This document shows, one piece after another, positions 8,914 through 17,240 of a DNA stretch of 64,000 nucleotides. Every line of letters starts with the position of its first letter. The stretch's first letter is position 1. The notes under the pieces were generated by a model, which saw only the letters and a list, made by a program, of their open reading frames with translations, ran no database searches and had not been told where the DNA came from. Location of the stretch: assembly GCA_019239425.1 (NCBI GenBank), contig JAFAZX010000062.1:62001-126000 (forward strand), given 5' to 3'. Position numbers and translations under genes: made by a program. Source of the DNA: Acidobacteriota bacterium (GTDB lineage: Bacteria; Acidobacteriota; Blastocatellia; Pyrinomonadales; Pyrinomonadaceae).

Positions 8914-9007
8914 AGGCAGAAGCCCGACCGTGAGGGAGGGCGCCTCAACCTTGATAGGACATTACGACGGGAGACGTACGCCCTCCCTCACGGTCGGGCT
9001 TCTGCCT
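8914..9007. repeat. Palindromic element, family E (GAAGCCCGACCGTGAGGGAG type)
   Basis: The two arms match over 29 bases (left begins AGGCAGAAGCCCGACCGTGA, right ends CACGGTCGGGCTTCTGCCT), with a loop of about 37 bases. It ends 14 bases before the ATG of the GspF-like gene. A second copy with slightly shorter arms is at 17141-17224, at the other end of the same gene cluster. Confidence 0.93.
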
Positions 9008-9021
9008 CCTTTATTTAAAAC

Positions 9022-10254
9022 ATGGCCGAGTTCATCTGTCGTTTGGGGACGCCCGCGGGCGAGGTCGTGACGCGCACGGTCGAGGCCGTGGGCGTGCAGG
9101 AGGCGCGCGTGCGCCTCGAAGCCGAGGGCTTTCGCGTCTTCTCGGTCGCGCCGCCGAAGGTGGCGGGCCTCGGGGGCCTGACGCGCGGCGGCAAGGGCGG
9201 CACCGCGCCCCGCGTCAAGCCGGGCGACTTCCTCCTCTTCAACCAGCAACTCTCGGCCATCCTCCGCGCCGGCATCCCGATCCTGCAGGCCGTCGCGATG
9301 CTGCGGCGCCGCGCCTCCTCCTCGCGCCTCCGGCTCGTGCTCGAAGACGTGGAGGAGAAGATACGCTCGGGGATGGCGCTCTCGTCGGCCTTCGCGGCGC
9401 AGGGGCCGATCTTCCCGCGCATCTACACGGCCTCGATCCTGGCGGGCGAGCGCTCGGGCGCGCTCGACGACGTGCTGGCGCGCTACGTCGCCTACATGCG
9501 GCGCGGCGTCGAGATTCGCCGGAAGATTCGCGGCGCGCTCGCCTACCCGCTCTTCCTGCTCGCGGCGTCGATGGGCATGGTGATGTTCCTGACCGTCTAC
9601 GTCGTGCCGAAGATGTCCTCGCTCTTCGAGGGCTTCAACCGCGAGCTGCCGGCCGTGACGAAGACCGTCATCGGCATCTCGCACTTCGCCTCGGAGAACT
9701 TCTACTGGCTGGTGCCGGCCGTCCTCGTCGGCGCCGTCGCGCTCTACCTCTGGACGCGCACGCCGACGGGCGCGCTCAACCTCGACCGCTTTTTACTGAA
9801 GCTCCCCATCGTCAGCCAGCTCATCAGGCAGCTCGCCGTCGCGCAGATGACGCGCTCTTTGGCGACGCTGCTCGCGGGCGGCATCACGCTGGTCGAGTCC
9901 TGGGAGATCGCGGCCGAGTCGATTACGAACAAGGAGCTGCGGGCGCGGAGTTCGGCGACGCTCCCGATGATTCGCGAGGGGCGCTCGTTCACCGAGAGCC
10001 TCGAATCCGCGGGGTGGATTCCCCCGCTGGCGCTCGACATGATCGGCGTGGGCGAGCGCTCGGGCTCCCTGCGCGAGATGCTCGAAGAGGTCGCCGACTT
10101 CCACGACCGCGAGTCGGAAGTCCGGCTCGAACAGCTGACCACCGTGCTTGAGCCCGCCATCCTGCTGGTGATGGGCGGGGTCGTCGTGACGATCCTGCTC
10201 TCCATCTACCTCCCCATCATCCAGTCCATCTCGAATTTGAGCTTCCGGGGTTGA
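9022..10254 (+). CDS. Type II secretion / type IV pilus platform protein (GspF/PilC family)
   Basis: A 410-residue inner-membrane platform protein of pilus or type II secretion machines. It contains two T2SSF repeats: the first around residues 70-195 (FLLFNQQLSAILRAGIPILQAV, then GERSGALDDVLARYVAYMRR), the second around 270-395 (MTRSLATLLAGGITLVESWEIAAES, then GERSGSLREMLEEVADFHD). Three strongly hydrophobic helices are visible. It is the first gene of a co-directional cluster encoding the ATPase, secretin and prepilins. The sequence just upstream is the right arm of a palindrome, and no Shine-Dalgarno sequence is visible before the ATG. Confidence 0.93.
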   Translation: MAEFICRLGTPAGEVVTRTVEAVGVQEARVRLEAEGFRVFSVAPPKVAGLGGLTRGGKGGTAPRVKPGDFLLFNQQLSAILRAGIPILQAVAMLRRRASSSRLRLVLEDVEEKIRSGMALSSAFAAQGPIFPRIYTASILAGERSGALDDVLARYVAYMRRGVEIRRKIRGALAYPLFLLAASMGMVMFLTVYVVPKMSSLFEGFNRELPAVTKTVIGISHFASENFYWLVPAVLVGAVALYLWTRTPTGALNLDRFLLKLPIVSQLIRQLAVAQMTRSLATLLAGGITLVESWEIAAESITNKELRARSSATLPMIREGRSFTESLESAGWIPPLALDMIGVGERSGSLREMLEEVADFHDRESEVRLEQLTTVLEPAILLVMGGVVVTILLSIYLPIIQSISNLSFRG

Positions 10255-10297
10255 GCCGGCAGGCAATCCCCCGCCCGCCCGAGGCATCTGAAAAGCG

Positions 10298-12025
10298 ATG
10301 AGTCAAACGGAGAACCAGGCCGACACGCCGACTATCGTCAACCCGGCGCCCCCGGCCGCCGTCCTGAACGACGACGACGGGCACACCCCGCCCGAGGTGC
10401 GCGCGGCCCTCTCGCTCGCGCGGCGCTACCGGCTCCCGTACGTCGACCTGCTCCCGCCGGTCGGCGAGTCGCCGATTGACTACGCGCTCCTCGGCGAGAT
10501 TCCCGTCGACCTGATGCTGCGCCACCTCTTCGTGCCCCTGCGGCGCGAGGGCCGCCGGCTGCACATCGCGATGGCCGACCCGACCGACCTCGAGCGCCTG
10601 GACGAGATCGCCTCGGCCCTGCACGCGCGCGTCGTCCCGCACGTCGCGACCGCGGGCGCGATTGAGGTCGTCTTGCGGAAGGGCGACGCCACGCAGCGCG
10701 TCCTGCAGGAGGCCGCTTCGGGCTTCCGCATCTCGCTCGTCAAGGAGACCGAGCAGGGCGAGGAGGTCTTGGACTTAGACCGGCTGGCGACGGACAGCGA
10801 CATGTCGCCCATCATCAAGCTGGTCGACACCATCATCTACAACGCGATGGAGTCGCGCTCCTCCGACATCCACATCGAGACGAGGGACACGGCCGTCCAC
10901 GTCAAGTACCGCATCGACGGCGCGCTCTACGAGAAGGTCGAGCCCATCGACATCTCCTACCACCAGACTCTGATTTCGCGCATCAAGGTCATGTCGGAGC
11001 TCGACATCGCCGAGCGCCGCATCCCGCAGGACGGCCGCTTCCGGGTTCGTTATAAGGGCCGGAACGTGGACTTCCGCGTCTCCATCATGCCGACCGTCCA
11101 CGGCGAAGACTGCGTCGTCCGTATTCTCGACAAGGAGCAGATCAACGAGCAGTTCCGCAACCTGACGCTCGACGTGGTCGGCTTCCTCCCGCGCGACCTG
11201 AAGGACTTCCGCCGCTACATCGCGGAGCCGTACGGCATGGTCTTGGTGACGGGGCCGACCGGCTCGGGCAAGACGACCACGCTCTACGCCGGGCTGAACG
11301 AGATTCGGAACGAGGAAGACAAGATTATCACCATCGAAGACCCGGTCGAGTACCAGCTCCACGGCGTCACGCAGATTCCCGTCAACGAGAAGAAGGGCCT
11401 GACGTTCGCGCGCGGCCTGCGCTCCATTCTGCGCCACGACCCGGACAAGATCATGGTCGGCGAAATCCGCGACAACGAGACGGCGCAGATCGCCATCCAG
11501 TCGGCGCTGACGGGCCACCTCGTCTTCACGACCGTCCACGCCAACAACGTCATCGACGTCATCGGCCGCTTCCTCAACATGGGCGTCGAGCCTTACAACT
11601 TCGTCTCGTCCCTGAACTGCGTGCTGGCGCAGCGGCTGACCCGCATGCTCTGCTCGGTCTGCAAGCGGCCGTACCACCCCTCGGACGAGGAGCTGATGGA
11701 GTCGGGCCTGCGGCCCTCGGAGCACGGCGGCCGGACGTTCTACATGAGCGTCGGCTGCGACGCCTGCAACCACACGGGCTACCGCGGCCGGACGGCCATC
11801 CACGAGCTGCTGAACATGTCGGACAACATCCGCGAGATGATTATCGCGCGGCGCCCCGGCTCCGAAGTCCGCCGCGCGGCCGAGGCGGAGGGCCTGCGCT
11901 CCCTGCGCGAGTCGGCGCTTGAGAAGGTCTTCGCCGGCGTCTCGACCCTGCACGAGATCAACCGCGTCACCTTCGTCGAAGAGGTGAAGATGAACGGCGA
12001 CGAGATCGTCGCCAGCAGGCAGTAG
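10298..12025 (+). CDS. Type II secretion / pilus assembly ATPase (GspE/PilB family)
   Basis: A 575-residue hexameric assembly ATPase. An N-terminal MshEN-type domain (about 40-150) is followed by the catalytic core. The Walker A motif GPTGSGKTTT begins near residue 319. The Asp box TIEDPVEYQ, the Walker B-like region IMVGEIRDNETAQIA and the His box GHLVFTTVHANN follow. A zinc-binding tetracysteine module is present near the C-terminus (CSVCKRP and, about 40 residues on, CDACNHTGYRGR), as in GspE/PilB. The last two codons are CAG TAG, and this stop lies in a palindromic element that starts at the gene's end. Confidence 0.95.
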   Translation: MSQTENQADTPTIVNPAPPAAVLNDDDGHTPPEVRAALSLARRYRLPYVDLLPPVGESPIDYALLGEIPVDLMLRHLFVPLRREGRRLHIAMADPTDLERLDEIASALHARVVPHVATAGAIEVVLRKGDATQRVLQEAASGFRISLVKETEQGEEVLDLDRLATDSDMSPIIKLVDTIIYNAMESRSSDIHIETRDTAVHVKYRIDGALYEKVEPIDISYHQTLISRIKVMSELDIAERRIPQDGRFRVRYKGRNVDFRVSIMPTVHGEDCVVRILDKEQINEQFRNLTLDVVGFLPRDLKDFRRYIAEPYGMVLVTGPTGSGKTTTLYAGLNEIRNEEDKIITIEDPVEYQLHGVTQIPVNEKKGLTFARGLRSILRHDPDKIMVGEIRDNETAQIAIQSALTGHLVFTTVHANNVIDVIGRFLNMGVEPYNFVSSLNCVLAQRLTRMLCSVCKRPYHPSDEELMESGLRPSEHGGRTFYMSVGCDACNHTGYRGRTAIHELLNMSDNIREMIIARRPGSEVRRAAEAEGLRSLRESALEKVFAGVSTLHEINRVTFVEEVKMNGDEIVASRQ

Positions 12026-12137
12026 GCAGACGGCAGTAAGAGGGTTTTGGGTGCTGGGTTCCAGGTGCTGGTTAAAACCCGATGCCTTACCCAACACCTG
12101 GAACCCAGCACCCAAAACCCTTTTCGCTGCCGACTGC
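12013..12137. repeat. Nested palindrome: family C inside family B
   Basis: The outer arms are family B (GCAGGCAGTAGGCAGACGGC on the left, a degraded CTGCCGACTGCC on the right). The inner arms are family C (GGGTTTTGGGTGCTGGGTTC and its complement up to 12124) and pair over more than 30 bases. The outer left arm contains the stop codon of the ATPase gene. The same nesting occurs at 20249-20361. Confidence 0.85.
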
Positions 12138-12141
12138 CAAC

Positions 12142-12170
12142 TTGTCCGGCAGTCTTTAAGGAACTATTAT
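12142..12170 (+). promoter_or_regulatory. Predicted promoter for the secretin gene
   Basis: TTGTCC (12142-12147) and TATTAT (12165-12170) are exactly 17 bases apart, just beyond the palindrome, with a leader of about 110 bases to the secretin start. I see no convincing riboswitch fold in the leader. Confidence 0.45.
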
Positions 12171-12289
12171 CTACGCCCCGGCGTGTAAAGTCTGAAATTC
12201 TACCGGGGCTGCCACGCCCCGAACAGGCCATTGCAGAAGGCGCGCGGCCTCCGCGGCCGACTTAAAACCCTGAAAAGGAATCAACGCAA

Positions 12290-14833
12290 GTGAGATTCGA
12301 GATGAAGTCAAAGCTCCAGGCACGTCCCTTCGCGGCGCTCCTCATGGCGGCCGTGCTGCTCGCCGCGCCGGTCAGCGTGCTCGCGAAGAAGGGCGAGAAG
12401 AACTACAACCGCGGCCTGGAGTACGAGAAGGCGCAGCAGTGGGAGAAGGCGGCGCAGGAGTTCGCGCTCGCCGTCGCCGCCGCGCCGAACGAGACCGAGT
12501 ACCAGCTCCACTACCGCCGCTCCGTCTTCAACGCCTCGCAGAACTACATGACGAAGGGGCGGGCGCTGGCCGACCAGGGCGACTACATCGGGGCCTACAA
12601 CGCCTACCGGCAGGCCTACGGGCTCGACCCCGTCAACGACCTCGCCGCGCAGGAGATGGATCGGATGCTCCGGCTCCAGCGCGAGAAGGAGGGCACGGCC
12701 GCCCCGCGCAACACGCCGACGAGCTACCGCGGGCCGGCGGGCACCGTGCCCGTCCCCTCCTCGCCCGACGGCGAGGCCGACGGCGTCCCCACGCGCTCCG
12801 AGAAGTTGCAGCTCGTCCAGTACAACGGCGACCTCGAAGGGTTGATCCGGAGGCTGGCCGACGACATGAGCCTCAACGTCGTCTTCGACCAGGCGTTCAC
12901 CCAGGTCAAGCGGCAGATCAAGGTCGACTGGAAGGATATCACGCCCGCGCGCGCACTCGACTACGTCTTCCTCGCCAACGGCCTCTTCTTCCAGAAGCTC
13001 GACCGCCGCACCATCCTCGTCGCCGACCAGTCGAAGCGGCCGATGTACCAGCAGCTCGTCCTGCGCACCTTCTACCTCTACAACATCAAGCCGAGTGAGG
13101 CGCGCACGCTTCTCACCGGCGCGCTCCCCGCCAACGCCGGCCGCCAGCCGCAGTTCATCGAGAACGCGACGACCAACTCGATCACCGTGCGCGACACGCC
13201 CGAGAACATGCGCACCATCGAGAAGCTCTTGCAGAGCGTGGACAAGGATCGCGCCGAGGTTGTGATGGAGGTCGCCATCTACGAAATCTCGCGCAACGAC
13301 CTCCTCCAGATCGGCAACCAGGTGGGCAACTCCACCTCGCTCGGCAACCTCGGCGGCGTCGCGGCCGGCTCGCTCCTCTACCGCGGCACGCCGGCGCTCG
13401 CCATCGGCAAGGATACGGTGGGCCTCGGTTCGGGCCTCGGCCTGCTCATCCCGAACTCGACGATCTCGCTCTTCCAGAGCAAGACCAACACGCGCCTGCT
13501 CTTCTCGACGCAGGTGCACGCCTTCGACGACGAGAAGTCCTCGACGCGCGTCGGCTCGAAGGTGCCGGTGCAGACCGCCTCGGTCTACAACGGGCTCGTC
13601 AACACGGGCAACAATAACAACAACAATAACAACAACGGCGGCATCGGCAACGCGCTCGGCAACGGCTACCCCGTCATCCAGTACGAGGACGTGGGCCTCA
13701 ACCTCGACTTCAAGCCGAAGGTCTACCCGAACCAGGACGTGCAGGTCTCGATGACCATCGAGTCGAAAGACCAGCAGGCCGGCCCCGACCCGCTGACGCC
13801 CATCTTCACGCAGCGCAAGATCGAGGGCGTGGCGCGCATCCCGAACGGGAAGACGATGCTCATCGCCTCCATCGCGCAGGATCGCGAGCGGAACGGGCGC
13901 GCCGGCCTCCCGCTCGTCGGGCTCATCCCCATCCTCGGCCGCCTCTTCACGACGCCGACGAAGGACAATCAGAACAGCGACATCGTCATCACGATGACGC
14001 CGAGGGTGCTGCGCGCGCCCGAAATCACGCCGCAGGACTTGGAGCCCAAGGACACGGGCACGATGCAGACGCCGCAGTCGCCCTCGCTCGAAGCGCTGCT
14101 GCGCGACGCCGAGCGCGAGGAGCACTTCGCGCGCATGCGCGCTCTTCCGACCAACGTCAACGCGACGATTCAGACGCAGGCCGCCGCGGCGACCCCGGCC
14201 CCCGCGAACACGGCCGCGGCCGCCGCCCCCGAGGAGGTGACCTTCGTGCCCGCGCCGAAGGCGCTCGCGCAGGCGGAGCCCTCGGCGCAGGTCGCGACGA
14301 ACAACTCCGGCCCGCAGGTCGTTAACGTCGCCCTCGGCGAGCCGCCCGCGCCGGCGCCGGCCGTGGCTAACAACGCGGCGCCCGCGAACGCCACGACTCC
14401 GGCCGTCGGCGCGCCCGCGGAGAGCGCGGCCGAGCTGACGCTGATGACCGACAACCAGGAGTTGAAGGTCGGCGAGCGCAGGCGCGTGATGGTCTTCATG
14501 AAGACGGACGCGCCGCTCGGGCTGGCGACGGCCACGCTGCGCTTCGACCCGAAGGCCCTGGCCGTCCGCTCGGTCACGCAGGGCGGGCTGTCGGGCGCGC
14601 CCGTGCTCACGCAGTCGGTCGACCCTTCGGGCGTGCTGGTCGTCTCGGTCGTGCCCGCGGCCGGTGCCCCGGCGCTGACGGGCGAGGGGCTGCTGCTGGT
14701 CGTCGAGGTCGAGGGACTGGCGGCGGGCGAGACCGGCCTCCAGTTCGACGCGGACAAGGTGCACCTCGTCGCCACCGACGGCCGCACCGTGCGTCTGCGC
14801 ACGACCCCCGGCCGCTTCAAGGTCACTCAGTAA
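12290..14833 (+). CDS. Secretin (GspD/PilQ type) with N-terminal TPR and C-terminal cohesin-like domain
   Basis: An 847-residue outer-membrane secretin. The GTG at 12290 follows AAGGA by about ten bases and is preferred to the ATG at 12302. A signal peptide (FAALLMAAVLLAAPVSVLA) is followed by TPR-like helices (about 35-125). Next come an STN/N0-like domain (LVQYNGDLEGLIRRLADDMS), N1-type folds, and the secretin core (about 395-580) ending GLPLVGLIPILGRLF and NSDIVITMTPRVLRAPE. A run of nine Asn codons lies in a gate-region loop. An Ala/Pro linker leads to a C-terminal cohesin-type beta domain (about 720-845; MTDNQELKVGERRRVMVFMK). The cohesin-like tail is unusual for pilus secretins. Confidence 0.92.
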   Translation: MRFEMKSKLQARPFAALLMAAVLLAAPVSVLAKKGEKNYNRGLEYEKAQQWEKAAQEFALAVAAAPNETEYQLHYRRSVFNASQNYMTKGRALADQGDYIGAYNAYRQAYGLDPVNDLAAQEMDRMLRLQREKEGTAAPRNTPTSYRGPAGTVPVPSSPDGEADGVPTRSEKLQLVQYNGDLEGLIRRLADDMSLNVVFDQAFTQVKRQIKVDWKDITPARALDYVFLANGLFFQKLDRRTILVADQSKRPMYQQLVLRTFYLYNIKPSEARTLLTGALPANAGRQPQFIENATTNSITVRDTPENMRTIEKLLQSVDKDRAEVVMEVAIYEISRNDLLQIGNQVGNSTSLGNLGGVAAGSLLYRGTPALAIGKDTVGLGSGLGLLIPNSTISLFQSKTNTRLLFSTQVHAFDDEKSSTRVGSKVPVQTASVYNGLVNTGNNNNNNNNNGGIGNALGNGYPVIQYEDVGLNLDFKPKVYPNQDVQVSMTIESKDQQAGPDPLTPIFTQRKIEGVARIPNGKTMLIASIAQDRERNGRAGLPLVGLIPILGRLFTTPTKDNQNSDIVITMTPRVLRAPEITPQDLEPKDTGTMQTPQSPSLEALLRDAEREEHFARMRALPTNVNATIQTQAAAATPAPANTAAAAAPEEVTFVPAPKALAQAEPSAQVATNNSGPQVVNVALGEPPAPAPAVANNAAPANATTPAVGAPAESAAELTLMTDNQELKVGERRRVMVFMKTDAPLGLATATLRFDPKALAVRSVTQGGLSGAPVLTQSVDPSGVLVVSVVPAAGAPALTGEGLLLVVEVEGLAAGETGLQFDADKVHLVATDGRTVRLRTTPGRFKVTQ

Positions 14834-14851
14834 GGCGCGGAGGGCGCAGTG

Positions 14852-15559
14852 ATGAGAACGACGGGGGAAGGGGTAAAGGTTAAAGGGGGAGGGAAGACGC
14901 CCTCGACCCTTCCCCTTAAGTCTTCCCGCGGGTGGACGCTCATCGAGCTGGTCATCACGATGACGGTGATGGCCGTCTTGACGATGGCCGTCATCCCCAT
15001 CGTCCGCACCTCCATCAAGCGGCAGCGCGAGACGCGCCTGCGCGAAGCGCTGCGCGAGATACGCGGCGCCATCGACGAGTTCCACCGCGACACCGTCAAC
15101 ATGCAGTGCGGCCCCACGGGCGCGCCGGTCACGAGCCCCGTCCCCGTCCCCAACGGCGGCAACCCGAACACGCCGCAGGGGCTCTGGGTCGACCCGCGCA
15201 GCCGCGTCCGCATCGCCGACTGCACCATCTTCGGCGTGGACAACCCCGACCGCTACCCGACCAGCCTGGAGATGCTCGTCGAGGGCGTGGACGTGCTGCC
15301 GCGCACCGCGACGGCCGCGCAGCAGTTCGGCAGCCTCCAGGGGAACATGACCGAGACCAACGCGGCGCCCGTCCCGAAGAAGAAGATCTACCTGAGGGAG
15401 ATTCCCGTCGACCCGATGACGGGCAAGCCCGACTGGTGCCTGCTCTCGAACTACGACGACGCCGACGGCGGCTGCTCGGGAAGCCCCGTCAACGTCTTCG
15501 ACGTGCACTCCAAGTCCGAGGGCACGGCGCTCAACGGGGAGAAGTACAGTGAGTGGTAA
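14852..15559 (+). CDS. Type IV prepilin-like protein, major-pseudopilin type
   Basis: A 235-residue prepilin. The processing site is SSRG|WTLIELVITM, with the required Gly and the Glu at mature position 5; Trp replaces the usual Phe or Met at +1. A hydrophobic helix (VITMTVMAVLTMAVIPIV) and a globular domain with several Cys follow (Cys near CLLSNYDDADGGC). The positively charged leader is longer than usual, about 27 residues. Residues 5-24 are encoded by an imperfect palindrome (14860-14925). DPMTGKPDW in the tail is shared with the next pilin (DPMTDEANW). It partly overlaps the next gene's start. Confidence 0.88.
   Translation: MRTTGEGVKVKGGGKTPSTLPLKSSRGWTLIELVITMTVMAVLTMAVIPIVRTSIKRQRETRLREALREIRGAIDEFHRDTVNMQCGPTGAPVTSPVPVPNGGNPNTPQGLWVDPRSRVRIADCTIFGVDNPDRYPTSLEMLVEGVDVLPRTATAAQQFGSLQGNMTETNAAPVPKKKIYLREIPVDPMTGKPDWCLLSNYDDADGGCSGSPVNVFDVHSKSEGTALNGEKYSEW
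14860..14925. repeat. Imperfect palindrome inside a prepilin leader (family H)
   Basis: A purine-rich left arm (AAGGGGTAAAGGTTAAAGGG) and a pyrimidine-rich right arm (CCCTTCCCCTTAAG) form an imperfect inverted repeat that lies entirely within the coding sequence for the leader peptide. It reads in frame without a stop. Confidence 0.55.
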
Positions 15560-16046
15560 GGAACAGATGGCAGCAGGCGGTAGGCAGACGGCAGTAGAGG
15601 CGGAACGGCGCGGCTCGCGTCTGTTCCCCACTGCCCGCCGCCCACTGCCTACCGCCTACTCGCGCAAAGCGCGTGGCTTCACCCTGCTGGAGCTGATGAT
15701 CGTCATCTCGATCCTGGTCATCCTGGCCCTGATTGCGATGGCGCAGTACAACAAGACTGTGCAGGCGGCGAGGGAGGCGACGCTCCGCGAAGACCTCTTC
15801 ACGATGCGGAAGATGATCGACCAGTACGCCGCCGACAAGGGGAAGCTGCCGCAGTCGCTCGACGACCTCGTGAGCGCCGGCTACATCCACGAGAAGCCGA
15901 TTGACCCGATGACCGACGAGGCCAACTGGGAGGAGGTGCCGGGCGAAGACCCCGGCTCGACCTCCGGGGAGAGCGGCGTCGTCAACGTCCGCTCGACCTC
16001 CACCGAACTCTCCTCCGACGGCTCGTCGCACTACAACGAATGGTGA
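15549..16046 (+). CDS. Type IV prepilin-like protein with repeat-encoded leader
   Basis: A 165-residue prepilin. The processing site RKARG|FTLLELMIVISILVILAL, with Gly before Phe and Glu at mature position 5, is canonical. A helix and a small globular domain follow (KGKLPQSLDDLVSAGYIHEKPIDPMT), as in type II pseudopilins. The leader would be 43 residues from the GTG at 15549, or 37 from the ATG at 15567. No start codon exists in frame between the palindromic element (15562-15660) and the cleavage site, so the element must be translated. The GTG overlaps the stop region of the previous gene. Confidence 0.88.
   Translation: MSGKEQMAAGGRQTAVEAERRGSRLFPTARRPLPTAYSRKARGFTLLELMIVISILVILALIAMAQYNKTVQAAREATLREDLFTMRKMIDQYAADKGKLPQSLDDLVSAGYIHEKPIDPMTDEANWEEVPGEDPGSTSGESGVVNVRSTSTELSSDGSSHYNEW
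15562..15660. repeat. Palindromic element, family B, translated in frame
   Basis: The arms are about 40 bases (left contains GCAGGCGGTAGGCAGACGGC, right contains ACTGCCTACCGCCTACT) and the unit is 99 bases, 33 codons. It encodes residues 5-37 of the second prepilin. In most other copies the arms carry TAG in two frames; this copy is open in the frame used. Confidence 0.9.
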
Positions 16047-16050
16047 AGGA

Positions 16051-16149
16051 GCAGTAGGGGGTAGGCATCTCAGGGCCGCTGTCGAGTAGTCCGGATTAAC
16101 TTTCAATCTCCTGAACGCGGAGCCTACTGCCATCTGCCTACTGCCTACT
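16051..16149. repeat. Palindromic element, family B
   Basis: The left arm is degraded (GCAGTAGGGGGTAGGCATCT). The right arm is intact (GCCTACTGCCATCTGCCTAC). The loop carries the family core in reverse orientation (GGCTCCGCGTT on the minus strand). It ends five bases before the ATG of the PilM-like gene. Confidence 0.88.
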
Positions 16150-16154
16150 TGCTT

Positions 16155-17138
16155 ATGAATCCTTTCCAGAGACTCATCTCGCCCCGCTTGCCGCAGGCGG
16201 CCGTGGGGCTTTCGGGCGAGGCCGCGAGCGTCGTGCAGTTGGAGCGGCGCGGGGGCGGGCTCGCGGTGAGGAGCGCGGGGCTTCTGCCGCTGCCGGCGGG
16301 ACTCCTGCGGCCGAGCTTCGACGAGCAGAACGTCGCGGACGGCGCGGAGCTGGCCGGCGCGCTCACCGAGCTTCTAACGAGTGCGGGACTCGCGCGCCGC
16401 AAGCGCTGGTCGGTCGCCCTGCCCGAGGCCTCGACGCGCACTTCGATTCTGACGATGGAGACCGCGCCGGCCTCGCGCAACGAGAGCGAGGAGATGCTGC
16501 GCTGGAAGATCGAGCGCGCCCTGGGCGCGCCGCTCGACGAGCTGCGCGTCTCGCGCGAGCGCCTGCGGCCGGACGCGCAGGGGCGTCAGCGTTACCTCGT
16601 CACGGGCGTCCGCCTCGCGGTGCTCGCGGAGTATGAACAGGTCTTCGCGGCGCTGGACTGGCAGGCGGGTTTGATCTTGCCGCGCCACATGGGCGAGGCC
16701 TGGTGGCTGATGCGCGACGGCGGGGCGCAGGCCGCGGCGGGCGCGGACTCCCTGCTCGTCAGCTCGCACGCCGAAGGCTTCACGGCCGTCGTGCTGCGCG
16801 CGGGCTCTCCGCTCTACGTGCGCGGCGTCATCTGCGAGACCGAAGACCGCGCCGACGAGCTCTACCGCTTCCTGCTCTTCTACCGCGACCGCACCACGCC
16901 GCAGGCGGCCGAGGGCGAGGCCCCGCCGGCCCCGCTCTACGGCGAGAGCATCGGTCGCCTGCTCGTCGCGGGCACGGGGCTCGCGGAGGTGGAGGCGCGC
17001 GCCATCGTCGAAGAGACCTTGAGCGCCGCGCCGCGCGCCGTCGGGCCTTCCGACCTGCGGCTCGCGTTCCCCGCGGCCGGCATCGACTTCCGACAGATCG
17101 CCGCGCCCGCCGGCCTCGCCGCCCTCGCCTGGGCTTAG
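16155..17138 (+). CDS. PilM/GspL-like actin-fold protein
   Basis: A 327-residue protein starting at the ATG at 16155. The N-terminus (QAAVGLSGEAASVVQLERRGGGLAVRS, split here for length) and WSVALPEASTRTSIL followed by MLRWKIERALGAPLDELRVS match the actin-like fold of PilM/GspL cytoplasmic proteins, which connect the assembly ATPase to the inner-membrane complex. It is rather short, and no PilN- or PilO-like genes follow. The sequence before the ATG is pyrimidine-rich repeat DNA with no Shine-Dalgarno sequence. It closes the secretion cluster, which is followed by a family E palindrome. Confidence 0.72.
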   Translation: MNPFQRLISPRLPQAAVGLSGEAASVVQLERRGGGLAVRSAGLLPLPAGLLRPSFDEQNVADGAELAGALTELLTSAGLARRKRWSVALPEASTRTSILTMETAPASRNESEEMLRWKIERALGAPLDELRVSRERLRPDAQGRQRYLVTGVRLAVLAEYEQVFAALDWQAGLILPRHMGEAWWLMRDGGAQAAAGADSLLVSSHAEGFTAVVLRAGSPLYVRGVICETEDRADELYRFLLFYRDRTTPQAAEGEAPPAPLYGESIGRLLVAGTGLAEVEARAIVEETLSAAPRAVGPSDLRLAFPAAGIDFRQIAAPAGLAALAWA

Positions 17139-17140
17139 AC

Positions 17141-17224
17141 AGAAGCCCGACCGTGAGGGAGGGCGTACGTGTTTCATTGTCGCGCACGACGTGAGACAAT
17201 ACGCCCTCCCTCACGGTCGGGCTT
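17141..17224. repeat. Palindromic element, family E
   Basis: The left arm starts AGAAGCCCGACCGTGAGGGA and the right arm is its complement, paired over about 26 bases. It begins three bases after the stop of the PilM-like gene. With the copy at 8914-9007 it brackets the secretion cluster. Confidence 0.93.
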
Positions 17225-17240
17225 CCGCCGTTGAATTACG

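Noticed and set aside
12171..12289. Possible riboswitch in the secretin leader
   Set aside because: Some GC-rich pairing is possible, but I found no conserved riboswitch core and the downstream gene gives no metabolite clue.
13610..13640. Asn codon run in the secretin as a frameshift or phase-variation tract
   Set aside because: The run is made of trinucleotides, so length changes keep the frame. It more likely is a flexible loop.
12308..15631. A 1107-codon open frame on the minus strand across the secretin and prepilin genes
   Set aside because: It is the antisense shadow of GC-rich coding sequence. Its translation is Arg/Leu/Val/Glu-rich without domains, while the plus strand encodes clear secretin and prepilin motifs.
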